The notes: generated by a model not told the origin, from the sequence alone. Positions 45,407-54,336 are shown, counted from the stretch's first letter. The stretch is DNA of 64,000 nt from Pseudopelobacter sp964542535 (GCA_964542535.1 CAZIUE010000011.1:81124-145123); one strand, 5' to 3'. Numbers and translations are program-made.

Positions 45407-48055
45407 ATGGACGTCATCATCACCCACGTAAACGCCGACTTCGACTGCCTGGGCTCCATGGTCGCCGCCAGCAGACTCTACCCCGGAGCGCTCCTCAGCT
45501 TTCCCGGCTCCCAGGAAAAGGGACTGCGCGACTTCATCGACCACCACCCCGACTACCTGCCTACCCTGACCCGCGCCCGGGACATCGACCTGGACCGGAT
45601 CACCCGTCTGATCATCGTCGACTGCCAGCAGTCCTCCCGCATCGGACGCTTCGCCGAGATCCTCAACCGTCCCGGTCTTGAGGTGCACATCTACGACCAC
45701 CACCCCGTGCTGGATACCAGCATCCGCTCCCAGGGGGGCGTTATCCGTCCCTGCGGTGCGGTCTCCTCCATCATGACCGGCCTGCTGCGGGAGCGGGGCA
45801 TGAGCCTCAGCCCCGAGGAGGCCACCCTGGTGATGCTGGGCATCCATGAGGACACCGGCCGGCTGCTGTTCCTCCCCACCACCGCCGAGGACTACCGGGC
45901 AGCCGCCTGGCTGCTGGAGCAGGGAGCGCGGCTGAACATGGTTTCGGACTTCATCAGTCAGGAGCTGACCACCCAGCAGGTGGGGCTCCTGAACACCATG
46001 CTGAAGAACCTGAAAACGACCGAGATCAACGGCGTCAGCATCTCCATCTCCCACGCTTCCAGCGACACCTACATCGCCGACATCGCCGGCCTGGCCCATC
46101 TGATGCGGGACATGGAAAACCTGGATGCCCTTTTCCTGGTGGTGGCCATGGAGAGCCGTACCTATCTGGTGGGGCGCAGCCGCATTCCGGAGGTCAACGT
46201 GGGCGACATCATGCGCCGTTTCCAGGGGGGAGGGCACGCCACGGCAGCCTCGGCAACGGTCCACCAGCGATCCCTCAGACAGGTGCTGGCCCGGTTGGAC
46301 GAACTGCTGCGGCTGATGGTAACCCCCCGGGTTACCGCCGGCGAAATCATGTCTTCGCCGGTCAAGACCATGCCTGCCGGCATCTCCATCTCCGAGGCCC
46401 GCGACCTCCTGACTCGCTACAACTGCAACGCCATGCCGGTCATGGAGGAGAAGCGCATGGTCGGCATCATCTCGCGCAAGATCGTGGAAAAGGCGCTGTA
46501 CCACGACCTGGGCCAATCACCGGCAACGGAATTCATGCACACCGAATTCATGCGCGCCGTTCCCTCCACCCTGCTCTCCGACATCCAGGAATACCTGGTG
46601 GAGGGAAACCGACGCTTTGTGCCGGTCTTCCAGGACCAGGAACTCGTGGGAGCGGTGACTCGAACCGACCTCTTGCGCCACATGTACGGTGGCCACCAGG
46701 AAGATCCCGAGGCGCTCTACGACCTGGAATCCCTGGACACCAGCCCCAGGAGCCGCTCGATCATCGCGCTGATCAAGCGCAGGCTGCCGCCGGACACCAT
46801 CAGGCTGTTGCACGATCTGGGCGCAACGGGAGACGACTTGGGACTGCCGGTGTATGCCGTGGGAGGTTTCGTACGGGACCTGCTGCTGGGGGTGGATAAT
46901 CTGGATCTGGATCTCACCGTGGAGGGGGACGGCATCTTCTTTGCCGAACGGTTCGCCAGAGCCCAGGGGGGAAGGATCCGCAGTCATCCGACCTTCGGAA
47001 CGGCGGTGGTGGTGCTCCCGAACGGATGCAAGCTGGACGTTGCCAGCACCAGACTGGAATACTACGAATCTCCCGGCGTGCTCCCCACGGTGGAGCGTTC
47101 CTCCCTGCGCCACGACCTGTACCGCCGTGATTTCACCATCAACACCCTGGCCATCTGCATCAATAGCGATCGTTTCGGCATGGTGACCGATTTCTTCGGT
47201 GGGCAGCAGGACATCCTGCAGCGTACCGTACGGGTGCTGCACAACCTCTCCTTCGTGGAAGACCCCACCCGCGTCTTCCGCGCCATACGCTTCGAGCAGC
47301 GGCTCTCCTTCCGCATCGCCCCCCACACGGAAAACCTGATCCGCAGCACCGTGCGCATGAAGGTGCTGGAGCGGGTGGGAGGCGTGCGGCTGTTCAACGA
47401 ACTGGTCCAGATCCTTAATGAGCAGGAGCCCCTGGGCGCCGTGCGGCGCATGGCCATGCTCGGCCTCCTCCCCTTTATCCACCCCCAGTTGAAACTGACG
47501 CCGGAAACCGAGCGTGCGGTCACCGAATCGTCCAGGATTCTGACCTGGTTCCGGCTGCTGTACCTGAATGACCCCTGCCAGCAGTGGCAGGTGTACTTCC
47601 TGGCACTGTGCGAGCGACTCTCTCACGGCGAGTTCCAGGAGACCTGCCGGCTCCTTTCCATGCCGGCTAGGTTCATCCATCAGCTGTTCGGTCATCGCCA
47701 GCGTGCCCTGGCCCTGCTGGACAGGCTCCAGCGCCGCCTCAAACGGGCTCAGGAGCTGCGCAACAGCGAAATCCACGACACATTCCACGACCTGCCGCTG
47801 GAGATGCTGCTCTATCTGGCGGCCAGAACCCTGAGCGAGCAGATTCGGCGGCTGGTATCCCTGTACATCACCCGCCTGCGCCACGTGCGCCGCGAACTGG
47901 ACGGCACCGCCCTCAAGGAGTTGGGGCTCGCTCCGGGACCCGGTTTCAGCCTGATCATGAAACGCCTCCTGGAGGCCCGCCTGGACGGGGAGGTGGCCAG
48001 CGTCGAAGAGGAGCGGGCCCTGGCGCGCCGGCTGATCTCCGGCGACCCGCCTTGA
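45407..48055 (+). CDS. DHH-CBS-CBS tRNA nucleotidyltransferase / poly(A) polymerase fusion
   Basis: An 882-residue protein in three parts. Residues 1-300 form a DHH/DHHA1 phosphoesterase with ITHVNADFDCLGS, YDHHP (96-100) and GGGHATAASA. Two CBS domains lie at about 310-360 and 370-425. The class II nucleotidyltransferase head follows, with VGGFVRDLLL (485-494), the catalytic NLDLDL (Asp500, Asp502) and RRDFTIN (573-579). The same layout occurs in the A-adding enzyme of Aquifex and in Geobacter, where C-adding, A-adding and poly(A) activities are carried by separate genes. Which one this is cannot be decided here. ATG 45407 follows AGGGGAG. Confidence 0.9.
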   Translation: MDVIITHVNADFDCLGSMVAASRLYPGALLSFPGSQEKGLRDFIDHHPDYLPTLTRARDIDLDRITRLIIVDCQQSSRIGRFAEILNRPGLEVHIYDHHPVLDTSIRSQGGVIRPCGAVSSIMTGLLRERGMSLSPEEATLVMLGIHEDTGRLLFLPTTAEDYRAAAWLLEQGARLNMVSDFISQELTTQQVGLLNTMLKNLKTTEINGVSISISHASSDTYIADIAGLAHLMRDMENLDALFLVVAMESRTYLVGRSRIPEVNVGDIMRRFQGGGHATAASATVHQRSLRQVLARLDELLRLMVTPRVTAGEIMSSPVKTMPAGISISEARDLLTRYNCNAMPVMEEKRMVGIISRKIVEKALYHDLGQSPATEFMHTEFMRAVPSTLLSDIQEYLVEGNRRFVPVFQDQELVGAVTRTDLLRHMYGGHQEDPEALYDLESLDTSPRSRSIIALIKRRLPPDTIRLLHDLGATGDDLGLPVYAVGGFVRDLLLGVDNLDLDLTVEGDGIFFAERFARAQGGRIRSHPTFGTAVVVLPNGCKLDVASTRLEYYESPGVLPTVERSSLRHDLYRRDFTINTLAICINSDRFGMVTDFFGGQQDILQRTVRVLHNLSFVEDPTRVFRAIRFEQRLSFRIAPHTENLIRSTVRMKVLERVGGVRLFNELVQILNEQEPLGAVRRMAMLGLLPFIHPQLKLTPETERAVTESSRILTWFRLLYLNDPCQQWQVYFLALCERLSHGEFQETCRLLSMPARFIHQLFGHRQRALALLDRLQRRLKRAQELRNSEIHDTFHDLPLEMLLYLAARTLSEQIRRLVSLYITRLRHVRRELDGTALKELGLAPGPGFSLIMKRLLEARLDGEVASVEEERALARRLISGDPP

Positions 48056-48166
48056 TCTCCGCTCCCGTGATCGTGGACCGCTCGCCGCTCCGCGCCGTTG
48101 GACCCACCCCGGCTGGCAGCGACGCCGTTATCAATGGCGACAACCATGAAAAGGGAGGGGAGCATC

Positions 48167-48370
48167 ATGCGGGCCACGAACGGAGAGAACGGTTACTGGC
48201 AATTCCGGCGCCAGGATGATAAGGGCAATCGTTTCCTGGTGGCGGAATTCAGGGGACGCGATGCCGCGCAAGCCAGGATGGAAGAGCTGAGCCGCTCCCT
48301 CCACAAGCAGATCTACTGGCTGGAAGCACCGGCGAAGAACGGCGCGCGACACGACCGTCACTCCGGCTAG
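48167..48370 (+). CDS. Small uncharacterised protein, 67 residues
   Basis: An ATG at 48167 has GGGAGGGG six bases upstream, a strong ribosome site. The product starts MRATNGENGYWQFRRQDDKG, continues with VAEFRGRDAAQARMEELSRS and ends in a short basic tail. No known domain. Its stop overlaps the greB stop on the other strand: the two TAG codons share CTAG at 48367-48370. I judge it real because of the ribosome site and because it lies in a plausible tail position of the DHH-CBS gene; it could also be a chance frame. Confidence 0.55.
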   Translation: MRATNGENGYWQFRRQDDKGNRFLVAEFRGRDAAQARMEELSRSLHKQIYWLEAPAKNGARHDRHSG

Positions 48371-48843
48371 GGGGAGGGCCTCTGGCCGGAGATGGCGGTG
48401 ATGTACACGGTCAGGTCGCCAGTGGGTCTGCTGATGGTAACGTCGTCGTCAACCCGCTTGCCCAGAAGGGCCTGGCCCACCGGAGAATCGATACTTATCC
48501 TGCCGGCACGTACGTCGAACTCGTCCGGTCCCACCAGCTGATAACAGCGCATCTCTCCCTCTTCGTCCTCATAGGAGACCCAGCAGCCGAAACAGACCGT
48601 CACCGGGTTGGCCGGCAGGTGGCGGACCTTCAGCTGTTTGAGCCTGCTGCCCAAGTGTTTCAACTTGCGATCGATCTCGCGCAGGCGCTTCTTGCCATAG
48701 ATGTACTCGGCATTCTCCGAGCGATCTCCCTCCGCGGCCGCATCGGAGACGCCGCGCACGACCTTGGGACGTTCCTCCCGCCACAGATAGTCGAATTCCG
48801 CCTGAAGCTTCGCGAGCCCCTCGGCGGTAATCAGGTTCGTCAT
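48367..48843 (-). CDS. greB: Transcript cleavage factor GreB
   Basis: A 158-residue protein. The N-terminal coiled coil contains LWREERPKVVRGV and GDRSENAEYIYGKKRLREID, with the conserved acidic loop (DRSENAEY) that enters the polymerase channel. The C-terminal FKBP-like domain reads SIDSPVGQALLGKRV. The LWREERP stretch and overall fit favour GreB over GreA. ATG 48843 follows GGAG by five bases. It helps backtracked RNA polymerase resume. Confidence 0.93.
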   Translation of the reverse strand: MTNLITAEGLAKLQAEFDYLWREERPKVVRGVSDAAAEGDRSENAEYIYGKKRLREIDRKLKHLGSRLKQLKVRHLPANPVTVCFGCWVSYEDEEGEMRCYQLVGPDEFDVRAGRISIDSPVGQALLGKRVDDDVTISRPTGDLTVYITAISGQRPSP

Positions 48844-48874
48844 CTCAGCTCCTGTTCCCGAATCCTGCACCACG

Positions 48875-48900
48875 AAAAAAGCCCCGGATTTCTCCGGGGC
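48875..48900 (-). terminator. Intrinsic terminator after the cold-shock gene
   Basis: GCCCCGGA (48881-48888) and TCCGGGGC (48893-48900) form an eight-base stem; six T follow on the minus strand (48880-48875). It ends csp transcription 30 bases after the stop and separates it from greB. Confidence 0.9.
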
Positions 48901-48927
48901 TTTGGTGTGATTCCGATTTCCTTCGGA

Positions 48928-49128
48928 TTATAGCTTGCTTACATTTGCCGCCTGGAGGCCTTTGGGACCTTTCACGACTTCAAATGTTACGCTTTCGCCC
49001 TCTGCGAGGCTCTTGAAGCCTTCACCCGTAATGGCGGAAAAGTGCACGAAAACATCTTCGCCACCTTCCTGCTCGATGAAGCCAAACCCCTTACTGTCGT
49101 TGAACCATTTTACCGTTCCGTTTACCAT
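48928..49128 (-). CDS. Cold-shock domain protein (CspA family)
   Basis: A 66-residue nucleic-acid chaperone. RNP1 is KGFGFIE and RNP2 is VFVHFSAI. ATG at 49128 is chosen because AGGAG lies nine bases upstream; the ATG at 49137 sits on the ribosome site itself. A leader of about 55 bases precedes it from the promoter at 49190-49218. Cold induction is common in the family but cannot be shown from this leader. Confidence 0.97.
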   Translation of the reverse strand: MVNGTVKWFNDSKGFGFIEQEGGEDVFVHFSAITGEGFKSLAEGESVTFEVVKGPKGLQAANVSKL

Positions 49129-49189
49129 GTACTGCATCTCCTGATACTGCCTGTTTAAATTACTCCGTGGAATCCACAGGAGCTTCGGT

Positions 49190-49218
49190 AGAGTAACAGG
49201 CCGGAGCAGGGCTGTCAA
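49190..49218 (-). promoter_or_regulatory. Promoter of the cold-shock gene
   Basis: TTGACA (49218-49213) and TACTCT (49195-49190) on the minus strand with 17 bases between. The start is predicted near 49183, so the leader is about 55 bases. Confidence 0.75.
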
Positions 49219-49323
49219 TGCATTTAACCGGGGGCCGCAAAAAAGACGCCCACGCCGGCGGCACCTGACCGCACCTGCCCGGAGCAACGATACCGCTCCC
49301 CGGAAAAAAAACGCGTATACGGG

Positions 49324-50538
49324 TCAGGCGGTCACAACGATGCGGGCGAAACGGCGACGGCCGATCTGGACGATGTACTCGCCGATCGCGACCAGCTCCA
49401 GGTTGGGGTTGGAGACTTTTTCACCGTTCAGCTTAACCCCCCCCTGATCGATGGAACGGCGCGCCTCACCGTTGGACTTGGTCAGTCCTGCCTCGCTCAT
49501 GGCTCGGGCCAGGAGCAAGGCGCCGTCGGCCAGGGAGTGGCCGACCTGGGGCATCTCATCGGGGATCTGGTTGTCGCGGAAACGTTTGACGAAGTTCTCC
49601 TCGGCATCCCTGGCCGCTGCCGCGCCGTGGAAGCGCCCCACCATTTCCCGGCCCAAAGCTTTCTTGGCTTCCATGGGATGCAAGGAACCGTCCGCCAATC
49701 CGCTTTTGAGCTTGTCCAACTCGGCCAGCGGCAGGTCGGAAAGCAGTTCGTAGTAGCGCACCATAAGATCATCGGAGACGGACATGACCTTGCCGAAGAT
49801 CTCGTTGGCCGGTTCGTTGATGCCGATGTAGTTGCCCAGGGACTTGGACATTTTGTTGACCCCGTCCAGCCCCTCAAGGAGCGGCATGGTCAGTACGCAC
49901 TGGGGGTCCTGGCCCCATTCCCGCTGTAGTTCGCGCCCAACCAGCAGGTTGAACTTCTGATCCGTCCCTCCCAGCTCAACGTCCGACTTCAGCGCCACCG
50001 AGTCGTACCCCTGCACCAGCGGGTAGAGAAACTCGTGGATGCTGATCGGCTGCTGACTGGAGAAGCGTTTGTGGAAGTCGTCCCGCTCCAGCATGCGGGC
50101 CACGGTGTACTTGGAAGCCAGGGCGATCAGACCGCCGCTGCCCAGGTCGTTCAGCCAGCTGGAGTTGAACACCACCCTGGTCTTGTCCGGATCCAGGATC
50201 TTGAAGACCTGTTCCTTGTAGGTCTCGGCGTTCTTCAGCACGTCCTCGCGGGTCAGCGCCTTGCGGGTCTCGGACTTTCCGGTGGGATCGCCGATCATGC
50301 CGGTGAAGTCGCCGATGAGGAAGTTCACCTCGTGCCCCAGCTGCTGGAACTGGCGCAGCTTGTGGATCAGCACCGTGTGCCCCAGGTGCAGGTCAGGGGC
50401 GGTGGGATCGAAGCCGGCCTTGATCCTGAGCGGCACGCCGGTTTTCAGCGACTTCTCCAGCTTTGCCTCCAGCTCCTTCTCGATCAGAATCTCCACGGCG
50501 CCACGCTTGATAACTGCCATCTGTTCGGCTACGGACAT
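49324..50538 (-). CDS. tyrS: Tyrosyl-tRNA synthetase
   Basis: A 404-residue class I synthetase. The HIGH-like motif is HLGH, the KMSKS loop is MSKSLGNY (KMSKS, complete), and a C-terminal S4-type domain (SIDQGGVKLNGEKV) binds tRNA. The ATG at 50538 gives a typical start (MSVAEQMAVIKRGAVEI); the frame open to 50670 passes into the repeat element and is not coding. It activates tyrosine in the cytoplasm. Confidence 0.97.
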   Translation of the reverse strand: MSVAEQMAVIKRGAVEILIEKELEAKLEKSLKTGVPLRIKAGFDPTAPDLHLGHTVLIHKLRQFQQLGHEVNFLIGDFTGMIGDPTGKSETRKALTREDVLKNAETYKEQVFKILDPDKTRVVFNSSWLNDLGSGGLIALASKYTVARMLERDDFHKRFSSQQPISIHEFLYPLVQGYDSVALKSDVELGGTDQKFNLLVGRELQREWGQDPQCVLTMPLLEGLDGVNKMSKSLGNYIGINEPANEIFGKVMSVSDDLMVRYYELLSDLPLAELDKLKSGLADGSLHPMEAKKALGREMVGRFHGAAAARDAEENFVKRFRDNQIPDEMPQVGHSLADGALLLARAMSEAGLTKSNGEARRSIDQGGVKLNGEKVSNPNLELVAIGEYIVQIGRRRFARIVVTA

Positions 50539-50563
50539 GCTCGACTCCTTGTTCTGAATGTTA

Positions 50564-50778
50564 GCCACAGAGGGCACAGAGAAATTCTTTGCCATGATAT
50601 TCTCTGAGGGACTCAGAAAAACAAAATGTACCAAATCAGGGGGTAAGGCGGTGCCTCGCCCTGTTGGCATGCCGACACCATTGCCATCAGAACCGGGGCG
50701 ACCCGCCGGGATCGCCCCTACGAGGAAATGGCATATGTGAAATTTCTAGGTCTCTGAGACCTCAGTGTCCTCTGTGGC
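50564..50778. repeat. MITE-like element between tyrS and ymdB
   Basis: Ends GCCACAGAGGGCACAGAGA (50564-50582) and the inverse of GCCACAGAGGACACTGAGG (50778-50760) match at about 16 of 19 positions. Inside lies a short hairpin GGGGCGA/TCGCCCC (50695-50701, 50712-50718). There is no transposase and no coding frame. Size 215 bases. This looks like a non-autonomous transposable element or a dispersed repeat; it fills the gap between ymdB and tyrS. Confidence 0.65.
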
Positions 50779-50792
50779 AAAAGGTTGTTTTC

Positions 50793-51578
50793 TCAGCAGC
50801 TGATTGCGATGCGCTCGATGGCAAGCGCCCTGCCGCTGGTTTCATCGACGGTAATCACGGCACCATTCAGCCGGATATCCTTCTTTGGTACTTCGAACTT
50901 CACCGGCAGCTGGGTCAGGAACTTGCGGATGGCCTCGTCCTTGCCGATGCCGATCACCGAGTCGAAACTGCCGGTCATGCCAGCGTCGGACATGTAGGCC
51001 GTCCCCTGGGTCAGGATCCGCTCGTCCGCGGTCTGCACGTGCGTATGGGTACCGATCACGGCGCTGACCCGGCCGTCAAGGTACCACCCCAGGGAGGCCT
51101 TTTCCGAGGTTGCCTCGGCATGGAAATCCACCAGGATGATGGGTGTCTCCTGGCGCAGCCGCTCGATTTCCCGGTCAGCGGTCCTGAAGGGGCATTCCAG
51201 GTATTTCATGAACACCCGCCCTTCCAGGTTCAGAACCCCCACCTTGACCCCGCCGGGGGTGGTAAGGATCATGCTCCCCTGGCCGGCCACCCCCTCGGGA
51301 TAGTTGGACGGACGGACGATGCGCTGGCTGGCCAGCACCAGCGGCACCTGTTCCTTCTTGTCCCAGATATGGTTGCCGCTGGTCAGGCCATGCACTCCCA
51401 GGTCGAACAATTCCCTGGCCGTATCCACGGTCAGGCCGAAACCGCCGGCTGCGTTCTCGCCATTGGCTATGACCAGATCGACGCAGTAGCGGTCCACCAG
51501 GCGGTCCAGGTGGCGGGAGAGCGCCTGCCGACCCGGCTTGCCGATGATGTCACCGATGAAGAGGATCTTAACGGGCAT
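50793..51578 (-). CDS. ymdB: Metallophosphoesterase of the YmdB/TIGR00282 family
   Basis: A 261-residue phosphoesterase. GDIIGKPGR (metal site), NGENAAGGFGL, TSGNHIWDKKE, VDFHAEATSEK and GTHTHVQTAD give the dinuclear metal set. Related proteins hydrolyse 2',3'-cyclic nucleotides and affect the RNase Y network; here the gene overlaps rny by 11 bases, the usual partnership. Confidence 0.9.
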   Translation of the reverse strand: MPVKILFIGDIIGKPGRQALSRHLDRLVDRYCVDLVIANGENAAGGFGLTVDTARELFDLGVHGLTSGNHIWDKKEQVPLVLASQRIVRPSNYPEGVAGQGSMILTTPGGVKVGVLNLEGRVFMKYLECPFRTADREIERLRQETPIILVDFHAEATSEKASLGWYLDGRVSAVIGTHTHVQTADERILTQGTAYMSDAGMTGSFDSVIGIGKDEAIRKFLTQLPVKFEVPKKDIRLNGAVITVDETSGRALAIERIAISC

Positions 51579-53133
51579 ATTCCACTGCCCGCGTTTCCCG
51601 GATCACGTTGACCTTGATCTGGCCGGGATAGGTCATCTCCGCTTCGATCTTCTTGGCGATATCCCGGGCCATGATCAGCGATTGCTCGTCGGTGACATGG
51701 TCGCTGGAGACCATCACGCGGATCTCACGGCCGGCCTGAATGGCAAAGGAGTTGGTGACGCCGCCAAAGGAGGTGGCGATGCGCTCCAGGTCATCCAGCC
51801 GCTTGACGTAGGTCTCCATCATCTCGCGCCGCGCGCCGGGACGGGCGCCGGAGAGGGCATCGGCGGCCTGAACCAGCACGGCCAGTACGCTGTTGGGCTT
51901 TTCATCCTCGTGGTGGGCCATGATGGCGTGCACGATCTTGACCGACTCGCCATACTTGCGGGCCAGGTCCGCCCCGATCACGGCGTGGGACCCCTCCACC
52001 TCATGGTCAACGGCCTTGCCCAGATCGTGCAGCAGACCGGCGCGTTTGGCCTGTTTGACATTGACCCCCAGCTCGGCGGCCATGATGCCGCAGATAAAAG
52101 CCACCTCCAGGGAGTGCTGGTAGATGTTCTGGGTGTAGGAGGTGCGGTACTTGAGCCGGCCGATCAGCTTGATGATCTCCGGGTGGATGCCGTGCACTCC
52201 CAGGTCGAAGGCGGCCCGTTCACCGGCCTCCTTGATTCCCAGGTCCACCTCTTCCGTGGCCTTGGCCACCACCTCCTCGATGCGCCCGGGATGGATGCGG
52301 CCATCGCCGATCAGCTTCTCCAGGGACATGCGGGCCACCTCGCGGCGGACCGGGTTGAAGCCGGAGAGGATCACCGCCTCGGGGGTATCGTCGATGATCA
52401 GATCGATACCGGTGGCAGCCTCAAGAGCGCGGATGTTGCGCCCCTCACGGCCGATGATGCGCCCTTTCATCTCGTCCGAGGGAAGCGGCACCACCGACAC
52501 GGTTTTCTCGGCCACGTACTCGCCGGCGTAGCGCTGCACCGCCAGGGAGATGATCTCCTTGGCCTTCTTGTCGGCCGTCTCGCGGGCCTCCTCCTCGATG
52601 GCCTTGATATGCTTGGCGGCATCGTGCTTGGCCTCGTCCTCCATGGTCTGCATCAATTCCTTCTTGGCCTCGGCGGCGGACATGCCGGAGATCTCCTCCA
52701 GCTTGGCCTGCTGCACCTCGGCGGCCCGGCTCAACTCCTCGTTCCGCGCCGAAAGGCTCTGCTCCCGAGCGGAAAGGGACTGCTCCTTCCTCAGAATCTC
52801 CATGTCTTTCTGTTCGATCAGGCCGAACTTTTTATCCAGATTTTCTTCCTTTTGCTGCAGACGTTTCTCCAGGCTCTGCAGGTCCTTCTTCTTCTCGGTA
52901 ATCTCCCGGTCATGACCTGCCTTGGCCTCGATAATCTCAGCCTTGGCCTTCAGCTCCGCTTCCTTGGTGATGGTTTCCGCCTCACGCCGGGCATCGTCAA
53001 TCATCTTGGCGGCCAGCTCCTCGGACTGCTTGACGATCAGGCCGGAATCCTTCTTGTTGACCCTGCTTCCGGCAAAATAGGCCGCTACGGCCGCCAGCAC
53101 GGTGATGACCAGCATCCATATGCTTACCTGCAT
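51568..53133 (-). CDS. rny: Ribonuclease Y
   Basis: A 521-residue membrane-anchored endoribonuclease. The N-terminal membrane segment (VSIWMLVITVLAAVAAYFAG) is followed by a coiled coil (about 30-195), a KH domain (KGRIIGREGRNIRALE) and an HD domain (GLLHDLGKAVDHE, catalytic HD). GAGGTAG precedes the ATG at 53133, and the fthC stop lies one base before it. RNase Y starts mRNA decay. Its presence in a diderm is normal in this lineage. Confidence 0.96.
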   Translation of the reverse strand: MQVSIWMLVITVLAAVAAYFAGSRVNKKDSGLIVKQSEELAAKMIDDARREAETITKEAELKAKAEIIEAKAGHDREITEKKKDLQSLEKRLQQKEENLDKKFGLIEQKDMEILRKEQSLSAREQSLSARNEELSRAAEVQQAKLEEISGMSAAEAKKELMQTMEDEAKHDAAKHIKAIEEEARETADKKAKEIISLAVQRYAGEYVAEKTVSVVPLPSDEMKGRIIGREGRNIRALEAATGIDLIIDDTPEAVILSGFNPVRREVARMSLEKLIGDGRIHPGRIEEVVAKATEEVDLGIKEAGERAAFDLGVHGIHPEIIKLIGRLKYRTSYTQNIYQHSLEVAFICGIMAAELGVNVKQAKRAGLLHDLGKAVDHEVEGSHAVIGADLARKYGESVKIVHAIMAHHEDEKPNSVLAVLVQAADALSGARPGARREMMETYVKRLDDLERIATSFGGVTNSFAIQAGREIRVMVSSDHVTDEQSLIMARDIAKKIEAEMTYPGQIKVNVIRETRAVEYAR

Positions 53134-53134
53134 C

Positions 53135-53749
53135 TCAACTACCTCCTCTATGTGAATCCGAGCCATCACAGTGGCTCCGGTTACTTCCGCAGCGAATGAT
53201 CCGCATCCCGGTGACGATGATATCCATGCGGATATCGTGGACTTCGGCAGGGAGACTGCCGTCAATTACTTGAAAATCGTGGCACAACCCGACCAGGGTG
53301 CTCCGCCGCCCCGGATGACGCAAAAAACGGTCGTAGAAGCCCTTGCCGTAACCGATCCGGTGACCGTTGGCGTCGAAGGCCAGGCCCGGGACGACGATCA
53401 GGTCGGCCTCCCGGGCCTGGTGAGTACAACCGTTGCCGCAGGGTTCCAGAATCCCGTAAGCCCCCTCCCGGCTGAGTTCCCCGGGATGTTCGACCTGGCA
53501 CAACAGCATCTCCCGCCCGCGGACCACGGGGTACAGCGTCCGTTTCCCGGCGGAGCAGGCTGCCTCAAGGATCAGGGACGTGTCCACCTCATTGTGGATC
53601 GGCGAATAGAGCGCAATGCACCCGGCCAGACGGTACTCCTCAAGGGAGATCAGCTGGTGCTGCGCCAGGGAGCTGGCATGCAGCCACTCGTCATGACCGA
53701 GGGAGCGGCGCAGCGCCAGCATCTGGTGACGGAGCGAGTGTTTGGGCAT
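53135..53749 (-). CDS. fthC: 5-formyltetrahydrofolate cyclo-ligase
   Basis: A 204-residue protein that converts 5-formyl-THF to methenyl-THF. LRHQMLALRRSL is the N-terminal segment, and PGLAFDANGHRIGYGKGFYDRFL is the ATP/substrate-binding motif typical of the family. It sits between rny and the 6S RNA, the common genomic place for this gene. Confidence 0.93.
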   Translation of the reverse strand: MPKHSLRHQMLALRRSLGHDEWLHASSLAQHQLISLEEYRLAGCIALYSPIHNEVDTSLILEAACSAGKRTLYPVVRGREMLLCQVEHPGELSREGAYGILEPCGNGCTHQAREADLIVVPGLAFDANGHRIGYGKGFYDRFLRHPGRRSTLVGLCHDFQVIDGSLPAEVHDIRMDIIVTGMRIIRCGSNRSHCDGSDSHRGGS

Positions 53750-53830
53750 GGTTCCTCATGATTCCGCAAACAGGATCGTGATACCGTGCACGGGGGGAGT
53801 GATAGCGCCCGGGGAAAAAATGCCCGGGTG

Positions 53831-54006
53831 AGTGATCAGGGGGGGAGAAGGTGGGGAAATGGCTCGTCAGTGCCGTGGAAAAAGGTGGTGCTCTGCTTCC
53901 TGTACGCGAGGAGCGCTTCCTTCCCTGTGTTGAGGATATATTCCACTGCGTCCGTATATCAGCAAAGGGGGGCGACCGTCATCGCGCGCGCCCGGGACTG
54001 ATCGTT
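53831..54006 (-). ncRNA. ssrS: 6S RNA candidate
   Basis: Placed between fthC and zapA, the conserved order in many proteobacteria. On the minus strand a TATATT -10 element at 54021-54016 fits a start near 54008. The ends GATCAG (54003-53998) and CTGATC (53839-53834) can pair. Inside, CCCCTTTGCTGATATA and GCGCTCCTCGCG...GCAGAGCA resemble the central-bubble sides of E. coli 6S RNA. The boundaries are estimates; a run of six T lies at 53820-53815. It would bind sigma-70 RNA polymerase in stationary phase. Confidence 0.6.
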
Positions 54007-54058
54007 TCTGGTGCGAATATATGATCAAGTCTCCCTGAAGAGACCTCGTGCCAATCAC

Positions 54059-54331
54059 TCAGGCCGATTCCAGCGTGCGCAGCATCTCCCGCAGCCTGTC
54101 TTCGAGAGACGCGTCGTTTTCATACGACTTCCGCATATCCAGCAACTCTTCGGCGGTGTTGAGCAGCGCCAAGGTCAGCACCAACTGCGCATCGCCACTC
54201 TTAAGCGCCGATCCAATCTCTTGCAGCCTGGTGTTGACAAACAACTCAACTTCCTGGACCCTGGCCGGCGGTGCCGTACTCCTGACCGAGATCTCCCGGC
54301 CCAGTACCGTGACGGAGTGGGAGACCTTCAC
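54059..54331 (-). CDS. zapA: Z-ring-associated protein ZapA
   Basis: A 90-residue protein. VTVLGREISVRS opens the N-terminal domain and a C-terminal coiled coil follows (LTLALLNTAEELLDMRKSYE). It cross-links FtsZ filaments. It is five bases after the small zapB-like gene and precedes the 6S RNA region. Confidence 0.9.
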   Translation of the reverse strand: MKVSHSVTVLGREISVRSTAPPARVQEVELFVNTRLQEIGSALKSGDAQLVLTLALLNTAEELLDMRKSYENDASLEDRLREMLRTLESA

Positions 54332-54336
54332 CCCGC

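Noticed and set aside
49300..49323. Terminator directly after tyrS
   Set aside because: CGTATACG followed by eight T on the minus strand is present, but the stem is only a few bases, so it was not listed as a terminator.
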